Virus record (IMG/VR): IMGVR_UViG_3300028030_000027
Span: 1-42,928 of that record
Strand: one strand, 5' to 3'
Source: a virus
Length of the DNA stretch: 42,928 nt
A model generated the notes under the pieces. It saw only the letters and a list, made by a program, of their open reading frames with translations, ran no database searches and was not told the DNA's origin. Positions 38,747-42,928 of this stretch are shown piece after piece; position 1 is the stretch's first letter, and each line of letters begins with the position of its first letter. Both the position numbers and the translations under genes were made by a program.

Positions 38747-39031
38747 GTGGGTTACACTGATATTAAAAGTTTTTTGTCAGCAATAAAAGATTTAGAAATA
38801 AAGAGTATCCGGGCTGGCATTAAAACCGTATATGTAGACGATTCATATTCCCTTAGTTATGGCATCGTATCCGCGCTGGTGTTTTATGATGATCGAGTTG
38901 AGATTCATTATACTATCGAAAAAACAAACAGCGACAGAAAACTTAAAGATTTAATACAAAAAGCAGCTTTTGATATTGGGTTAAACAGCAGTTCTTTTGA
39001 GCTAAAAATGGGGTCTTTCTACGATGTATAA
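38747..39031 (+). CDS. Small hypothetical protein with unusual start
   Basis: 94 residues from GTG 38747, but that codon is 22 bases from the only ribosome site, GGAGG at 38720-38724. In frame an ATA at 38729, overlapping the upstream stop, is spaced normally, and would add six residues (IKPIIK). Alpha/beta sequence: SALVFYDDRVEIHYTIEKTN. Probably made together with the nuclease gene; function unknown. Confidence 0.5.
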   Translation: MGYTDIKSFLSAIKDLEIKSIRAGIKTVYVDDSYSLSYGIVSALVFYDDRVEIHYTIEKTNSDRKLKDLIQKAAFDIGLNSSSFELKMGSFYDV

Positions 39032-39040
39032 GTTCCAAAA

Positions 39041-39056
39041 CACCTTTAGATAGGTG
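39041..39056. terminator. Possible weak hairpin between convergent genes
   Basis: CACCT 39041-39045 pairs AGGTG 39052-39056 with a 6-base loop; no T run follows on either strand. It lies between genes that end facing each other. Confidence 0.25.
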
Positions 39057-39132
39057 ATTAAGGTTCTCAGTCAACGGGTTGGGTTGCAGGGGGTTGGGGA
39101 TGATAGAATTAAGGAAAGTTGATTTGGGGGTT

Positions 39133-39621
39133 TTATGGAGAGGATTTAATGATACAAGAGTTCAAGGCTTTTTGGAAAGCTATTGCTAAGTCATTTCTAT
39201 TGATATGAGGAATTCTTTTTATTACCTTGTCTATTCTTTCAAGGTCAACCTCAGCGTCTACAACTCTGTCCCTACTTATAAAAGTTGTTACATTGTAGTC
39301 AGAATCGTTTCTTGCCTCTCTCAAACTCTTTAAAGACTCATAAGCCTTACGAATTTCCTTGTCTTTCAAAATAAAAGATAACTCCTTAAGGGTTTCTTTC
39401 AAAATACAATGGTGATTTAATTTACTTTCTTCAGATAAATATAGCCTTAAATCTCTCGGTAAATTAGCTTTTAATGTTTCTCTAAACTCCAAGAAAACAT
39501 AGTAATAGAAACGACCTATGGAAGTTCTATAAATGGGCTCACAAGAACCTATTCTCTTGCTTAAAGAAAATTCTAAATCTATGAGTTCTTCTCCTAAATC
39601 CTTAAATTGATGGGGCCGCAA
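39133..39621 (-). CDS. HEPN-like protein, second gene behind cI
   Basis: 162 residues from TTG 39621, six bases after GGAGG. Helical, with the order YRTSIGRFYYYVFLEFRETL, HHCILKETLKEL, and LREARNDSDYNV near residue 104. This is the pattern of the HEPN superfamily (R-Y-Y-F helix, then His helix, then R-x(3)-DY). Many HEPN proteins are RNases in toxin or phage-defence systems. The canonical RX4-6H is not exact (R104 followed by DY, no His), so activity is uncertain. Overlaps the upstream gene by 20 nt. Confidence 0.55.
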   Translation of the reverse strand: MRPHQFKDLGEELIDLEFSLSKRIGSCEPIYRTSIGRFYYYVFLEFRETLKANLPRDLRLYLSEESKLNHHCILKETLKELSFILKDKEIRKAYESLKSLREARNDSDYNVTTFISRDRVVDAEVDLERIDKVIKRIPHINRNDLAIAFQKALNSCIIKSSP

Positions 39622-40417
39622 CTTTTTCCTCCTTTGGAAGAATAAAACTAACTACTACATCTGTTCCATGCTTGAATATCACGTCCTCAATGATCTTATC
39701 TTCTACCTGTTCAAGGAAATTACGAGAATATCTTTCTTTTAAATGAACATAAACAAACGGCGTTTTAATTGGGTCTTCGTAGTCATATTCCATAGCATAA
39801 TCAAGCTCGTATTCTTTTATATACTTACGCAGTATTTCATTGATAGCGTCCAGAATATTTTTTCCTTCAGGGGAACTAAAATATTGCTCAGCCTCCTTGT
39901 ATCGTTTGAAACGATATAAAACAATAGATAACTCATCTATAACGTTTTTATATTCTTCTGGAAGTGAGTTAATCTTTTCTTTTATGTCCTCAAAAGTTTT
40001 AAGTCCCATAGAGGATAACAATTTTTCCATATCGCTATACCTATGACTTTTAGCAAGGAAAAAAAGTTCCTTAACAAGAGTTCTAAACTTTAGAAATTTA
40101 TCGGTAGTCATATCTCGCGCCTTTCTTAAGAATGTTATAGCTTTACTTATATATCCGCGTGTAGATTCTATCAAGGCTTGATAATATAAAGCCATTCCAC
40201 TCTTGTCAAAGGAAAGATATATACGGTTGAATTCATCAGCTTTATCTAAGTGACTCAAGTTATAATATCCTGTGACAAGAAAAGGAATTACAGAATAATC
40301 ACCCTCAAGCTGAAAATAAGTTTCAGCCCTTTTCAAAACCTTAAGGGCTTCTTCATAACCTTGAGCTTTTTCAAGCTCCTCTATAAACTCAGCTACTTTT
40401 CTTTGCGGTTGTGGCAT
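39602..40417 (-). CDS. Helical-repeat (TPR-like) protein, first gene behind cI
   Basis: 271 residues from ATG 40417, ten bases after the cI stop with GGGAGAGGAG between. Residues 1-195 are helix pairs of TPR type (EEALKVLKRAETYFQLEGDY, LDKADEFNRIYLSFDKSG, ISKAITFLRKARDMTTDKF, RYKEAEQYFSSPEG). The last 60 residues form a separate unit (FVYVHLKERYSRNF, DVVVSFILPKE). It should be made in the lysogen from the cI promoter. It may sense an invading phage and control the HEPN-like partner; this is inference. Confidence 0.6.
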   Translation of the reverse strand: MPQPQRKVAEFIEELEKAQGYEEALKVLKRAETYFQLEGDYSVIPFLVTGYYNLSHLDKADEFNRIYLSFDKSGMALYYQALIESTRGYISKAITFLRKARDMTTDKFLKFRTLVKELFFLAKSHRYSDMEKLLSSMGLKTFEDIKEKINSLPEEYKNVIDELSIVLYRFKRYKEAEQYFSSPEGKNILDAINEILRKYIKEYELDYAMEYDYEDPIKTPFVYVHLKERYSRNFLEQVEDKIIEDVIFKHGTDVVVSFILPKEEKVAAPSI

Positions 40418-40427
40418 CTCCTCTCCC

Positions 40428-41105
40428 TCAAAATATCTTCGTATGCGCAATTATCGGAAAGAACAGAACCTCGCTCTCGTGGAGCTTGTTCTCCGGAATA
40501 AGTATCGGTTTATAGGAAGGATTAGCGGGTTCAAGAACTATCATTTTGTTCTTTCTATCGTGATGATAATACTTAACCGTGAGCTCCCCGTCCCCATTCA
40601 CGGCCACAACGGGAGCTCCCTCTTTAACCTCATACCAGGAAGGGTCAGCAACCAATACAAGGTCCCCCGGCTGGAACATCGGACGCATTGAGTCACCCTC
40701 TACCCTTATCCAAAAGACCCGCTCTGGTGGAAGACCTTTAAGCATTACATCTGGAGTAGGGAAATACTGCTCCGGAGTGGGAGAAGCATACCCTCCAAAA
40801 GAACCGGCCTGAGCTTCGCCGTAGATAGGGATAGGAATAACTTTTCCTCTTACGAAGCTGGCGTTCTTGTCCCATTCAGGTTGGTGTTCTTCAAAGAAGT
40901 AAGAGGGGGATACTCCAAGGACTTCGGAGAGCTTTATCAAGTGGTCTCCTTTGGGAGCTCTATCCCCTATTTCCCACTTAGCAACAGTGGAACGGGTTAC
41001 TCCGACAAGCTCTGCCAGCTTCTCCTGAGATAACCCTTTCCTCTTACGAGCTTCTTTTAAACGTTCACTTCTAAAAACCTTTTCCATCTTTTCAATCGTA
41101 ACCAT
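40428..41105 (-). CDS. cI: CI-like repressor with LexA/S24 autocleavage domain
   Basis: 225 residues. HTH at about 15-70 (LKEARKRKGLSQEKLAELVG, VTRSTVAKWE). The C-terminal S24 domain has cleavage site AQA-G (A100-G101), nucleophile Ser139 in VEGDSMRPMFQPGD and Lys178 in GELTVKYYHH. It should bind GTTCAC/GTGAAC operators at PL and PR and self-cleave on RecA filament. Start at 41105 lies inside operator 3 and has no ribosome site, suggesting near-leaderless translation; Met at 41087 is the alternative. Confidence 0.93.
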   Translation of the reverse strand: MVTIEKMEKVFRSERLKEARKRKGLSQEKLAELVGVTRSTVAKWEIGDRAPKGDHLIKLSEVLGVSPSYFFEEHQPEWDKNASFVRGKVIPIPIYGEAQAGSFGGYASPTPEQYFPTPDVMLKGLPPERVFWIRVEGDSMRPMFQPGDLVLVADPSWYEVKEGAPVVAVNGDGELTVKYYHHDRKNKMIVLEPANPSYKPILIPENKLHESEVLFFPIIAHTKIF

Positions 41106-41171
41106 CTGTGAACATTCCTTTCAATACATTTCTGTGAACATAAACTTGACTGATTGTTCACAAATGTGTAA
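41098..41171. promoter_or_regulatory. Right operators for CI/Cro
   Basis: Three 16-bp sites: 41098-41113 (overlaps the cI start), 41124-41139, and 41156-41171 (in the PR spacer). Each keeps a GTTCAC or GTGAAC half. Centres are 26 and 32 bp apart, the three-operator plan of lambdoid phages. Confidence 0.8.
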
Positions 41172-41174
41172 ATT
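41146..41174 (+). promoter_or_regulatory. PR promoter
   Basis: TTGACT (41146-41151), 17-bp spacer, TAAATT (41169-41174), 18 bases before the cro start codon. The operator at 41156 fills the spacer, so repressor blocks it. Confidence 0.8.
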
Positions 41175-41192
41175 ATCAACAAGGAGGCAGAC

Positions 41193-41408
41193 ATGAAGCT
41201 AAAAGACTGGGTTAATACAAGATGGAAGGGAACAAAAGAAGAATTAGCAGAAAGGCTTGGGATAGCACGAAATACCCTGCATTTATACATCAAGGGCATC
41301 CGCCAACCGCCCCTTGATGTAGCACTCCGGATTGAGGAGCTGACAAACGGGGAAGTAAGAGTTGAAGACCTTGTAATCCCCCGCAAAACCCCGGCAGGGG
41401 TGAAGTGA
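41193..41408 (+). CDS. Cro/YdaS-like repressor, complete copy
   Basis: 71 residues behind AAGGAGG. HTH: EELAERLGIARNTLHLY, then KGIRQPPLDVALRIEELTNG and a short C-terminal arm. The family includes Cro-like repressors of temperate phages. It is divergent from cI and the first gene from PR. Its last 47 residues are identical to those at 3-146. Confidence 0.85.
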   Translation: MKLKDWVNTRWKGTKEELAERLGIARNTLHLYIKGIRQPPLDVALRIEELTNGEVRVEDLVIPRKTPAGVK

Positions 41409-41448
41409 TATGTGCAACTTAGCGAATCCTTTTTGTGTGGAGGAAGAG

Positions 41449-41619
41449 ATGAGCGAAGAGAAGAAGCTAACGCCTGCCGAAGTTTACCGAAAGGCGGCGG
41501 AAATCTACGAAAGCCTACCAGAGGGGCAGGAACTTGAGGTAATTGAAGCCCTATGCAACATGATGGGGAGAACGGCGGTAGAAGTAAGAAGTTTAAAAGT
41601 TTCCAGAGGATTGCTTTAG
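41449..41619 (+). CDS. Small early protein downstream of cro
   Basis: 56 residues from ATG 41449 behind GGAGGA; a longer frame from 41410 lacks a site. Helical: SEEKKLTPAEVYRKAAEIYE, ALCNMMGRTAVEVRSLK. Absent from the same place after the first cro (147-331). Function unknown. Confidence 0.6.
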   Translation: MSEEKKLTPAEVYRKAAEIYESLPEGQELEVIEALCNMMGRTAVEVRSLKVSRGLL

Positions 41620-41780
41620 GTTTCCGCACCCGAGGAGAGTTTTTCATGAACAGCATCAAAAATCGCTTGGAAGAACTTAGCGACATTAGTAGAGTAAGAA
41701 ATCTGAGCGTTACTGGTTTGAAGAGCAGCAACCGTAATATCCCTTGCAATTTCAGCAGCAAGCTTCGTTTTCTCGTCCAT
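41616..41780 (-). CDS. Small leftward protein antisense to the early right transcript
   Basis: 54 residues read from ATG 41780 to TAA 41616, with GGGAGGTGGCT just ahead of the start. Sequence MDEKTKLAAEIARDITVAAL, then SYSTNVAKFFQAIFDAVHEK. Helical, with no family recognised. It converges on and overlaps the 56-residue rightward gene by 4 nt. A strong ribosome site and good codon use favour a real gene; it would be transcribed against PR. Confidence 0.65.
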   Translation of the reverse strand: MDEKTKLAAEIARDITVAALQTSNAQISYSTNVAKFFQAIFDAVHEKLSSGAET

Positions 41781-41827
41781 AGCCACCTCCCTTGGTTTGC
41801 CGTTCTCCCCAAGGGAGATTTTACACG

Positions 41828-41932
41828 GCTGAGCGACCCCTTACTTTTCCTCCTCCCCACCGTGCCTTCCACCCCCGAGGCACTGAAGGCGCCTGCTCCG
41901 GCGGGCGTCCTCTTTTTCATGGTTCCCTCCTC
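41828..41932 (+). ncRNA. Second copy of the conserved hairpin block
   Basis: Same 105-nt block as 149-253. Hairpin 1 is 41862-41867 with 41878-41883; hairpin 2 is 41888-41910, followed by a T5 run. The loop of hairpin 2 reads TCC where the first copy reads TGC, and one C is inserted upstream. Located after the early small genes and before the CII-like gene. Confidence 0.55.
41888..41917 (+). terminator. Probable intrinsic terminator, tR1-like, second copy
   Basis: GC-rich hairpin with CTTTTT after it, as at 209-238. Confidence 0.5.
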
Positions 41933-42007
41933 AATTCTAAAGGTAGGGCTAAAAGAGAGGAAAACGGAGGCAGGAAAAACTCTTGAGTTTTCACGAGAGG
42001 TGAAAAG

Positions 42008-42460
42008 ATGTGCAAAGTAGCGTTTCAGGAGCTTGCGGAAGAACTCACGATGGTAGCAATGACGGAAGCCCGAAGGAAAGGCTACACCAATGAAATGATA
42101 GCAATGAAGGTAGGGAAAAGCGTTAGCTCCGCTGAGAAATGGTCGTCCGCCGTAAGGACTCCCTCTCTAAAACAGTTCCTTGCCCTGATTGTTGGATTAA
42201 AGCTTAAGGAACCCGTAAGGATGCTCGCTGAACTTGTTGGGCTTGTAGCTGTTGAACCGCCTGAATGCTCTGACATTGCTCATTACGGAAAAATCCTGAA
42301 AGAAACCGGAGAGGCGGTTGCCGCACTTTCAAAGGCCATAGAAGACGGAAGAATAGACCCTGAAGAAGCAAGAGAAGTAATCAAAGAAGCAAGAGAAATG
42401 CTCTCGGTTTGGTTTGCCAAGCTGCATGAACTTGAAAAAATCTCAGGAGGTCAGCAATGA
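42008..42460 (+). CDS. CII-like phage regulatory protein, second type
   Basis: 150 residues, diverged relative of the protein at 332-778: MCKVAFQELAEELTMVAMTE, KKGYT/RKGYT start of HTH, VRMLAELVGLVAVEPPE, and AIEDGRIDPEEAREVI. Ribosome site GAGAGGTG. Most conserved where the two proteins have the LAELVG and AIEDG segments, least in the HTH, so their DNA targets likely differ. Confidence 0.6.
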   Translation: MCKVAFQELAEELTMVAMTEARRKGYTNEMIAMKVGKSVSSAEKWSSAVRTPSLKQFLALIVGLKLKEPVRMLAELVGLVAVEPPECSDIAHYGKILKETGEAVAALSKAIEDGRIDPEEAREVIKEAREMLSVWFAKLHELEKISGGQQ

Positions 42461-42928
42461 GCCAGGAAAAATATTCTATCTACGATTTCCCAGAGCTTCT
42501 CTACAACTCAAAACTCTTTACAAACAGGCAGAGGTGCATAGTCCTCTGCCTGTTCTCTTTCCTCAACCTCAAAGGTGGAGGAGCTTTTACGATTGATATT
42601 TTAGCAGAAAGGACGGGAATAAGGAAAGAACATATTTACAGGGAACTCAAATCCTTAACCTACATCAAGGAAGAAAATGGAGTTAAGAAGGAAGTTTCAA
42701 TTATTAAAAGGGAAGGCAAGAAAATCTCGTTAGATGTTAAAAGATTAAGAGAATTCATAAGTGCTAAATTAGCATCTTCAAATAGTGCTAAAATAGCATC
42801 TAACAACTGCCAAAATGGCACTAAAAAACTACCAAAACAGCATTTAGATAGTGCTAAATTAGCAGTTTCTAAATGCCAAAATGGCACTAAAAAATCTTCC
42901 GAAGCTCAAGGCTCACAAAGTCCAGACG
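42457..42928 (+). CDS. O-like replication initiator, second type (3' end outside window)
   Basis: 157 residues visible from ATG 42457, overlapping the CII-like stop (ATGA). N-terminal winged helix (FTIDILAERTGIRKEHIYRE, LKSLTYIKEENG). The linker is encoded by palindromic repeats at 42762-42886, a probable origin. It is in the same place as the initiator at 775 but not similar in sequence. The frame is open at the window end. Confidence 0.75.
   Translation, partial: MSQEKYSIYDFPELLYNSKLFTNRQRCIVLCLFSFLNLKGGGAFTIDILAERTGIRKEHIYRELKSLTYIKEENGVKKEVSIIKREGKKISLDVKRLREFISAKLASSNSAKIASNNCQNGTKKLPKQHLDSAKLAVSKCQNGTKKSSEAQGSQSPD
42762..42886 (+). repeat. Iterons of probable replication origin (second type)
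   Basis: Five palindromic 13-mers TGC(T/C)AAA(A/T)T(A/G)GCA at 42762, 42786, 42808, 42852 and 42874. Bases 4 and 10 change together (T/A or C/G), so the palindrome is kept. They fill the linker region of the second initiator gene. No GTGGACAC repeats of the first type occur here. Confidence 0.75.

Noticed and set aside
41057-41920. 287-residue open frame on the minus strand starting MKKRTPAGAGAF, with a similar start read at 241 in the first copy
   Set aside because: It runs antisense through cro and PR, and the two copies differ by a one-base indel that breaks the frame; the shared part is better explained as the hairpin RNA block.

Overview
The window carries temperate tailed-phage DNA from end to end; I see no convincing host gene. 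Several features suggest a thermophilic, deep-branching bacterial host, possibly Aquificota/Desulfurobacteriales-like: Glu/Lys-rich proteins, Arg codons dominated by AGG/AGA, strong GGAGG ribosome binding sites, tRNAs with encoded CCA, and ThyX instead of ThyA. That placement is inference. The head genes resemble the Mu-type family (DUF935 portal, gpF, gpI/Z, gp36, gpG, gp37). I find no tail sheath, there is a 902-residue tape measure, and the early control region is laid out like that of a lambdoid phage, so a siphovirus-like particle is most likely.

Layout. 1-4564 is the tail of a rightward early operon: cro (5' end cut off by the window), a conserved hairpin/terminator block, a CII-like regulator, an O-like initiator whose own gene carries direct repeats (probable origin), a DnaC-like loader, DnaB, RusA and a small HTH protein. 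4573-14589 is packaging and head, including a portal/MuF pair joined by a T7 slippery site, a probable toxin domain on MuF, a protease with a nested scaffold start, and an unexpected beta-propeller. 14589-27649 is tail: tube, frameshifted chaperone, tape measure, hub, a CAP-domain protein and a probable fibre with an AT-rich C-terminal half. 27750-29761 holds a small gene, a papain-like amidase, holin, a second lysis-associated protein and endolysin. 29762-30007 is an attP-like region: a 45-nt 3' copy of a tRNA-Thr gene between paired arm repeats.

30008-37604 is one long leftward operon from a CI-controlled PL-type promoter. In transcription order it has a structured leader, tRNA-Ser, small ORFs, a shortened dUTPase, a tRNA-Gly remnant, tRNA-Trp, Bet recombinase, a broken partner nuclease, SSB, several small genes, ThyX, a predicted DpdA-like DNA deazaguanine transglycosylase, Xis and Int. 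37600-40430 is AT-rich cargo between PL and cI: a restriction-type nuclease on the right strand, and a two-gene unit directly behind cI in the place lambda keeps rexAB (a helical-repeat protein and a HEPN-like protein). cI and PR follow. A second cro (47 shared residues identical to the first) then starts a second early right operon, whose CII-like and initiator genes differ from those at the left end and whose origin repeats are of another type.

Taken together, the window reads as one phage-length unit (41,262 bp between the two cro copies) joined at an attP-like junction to a second, related early region. It is either a tandem of two related prophages sharing immunity but with different replication modules, or an assembly join of two phage variants. 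Repressor operators at both PL and PR imply a single switch controls both arms.
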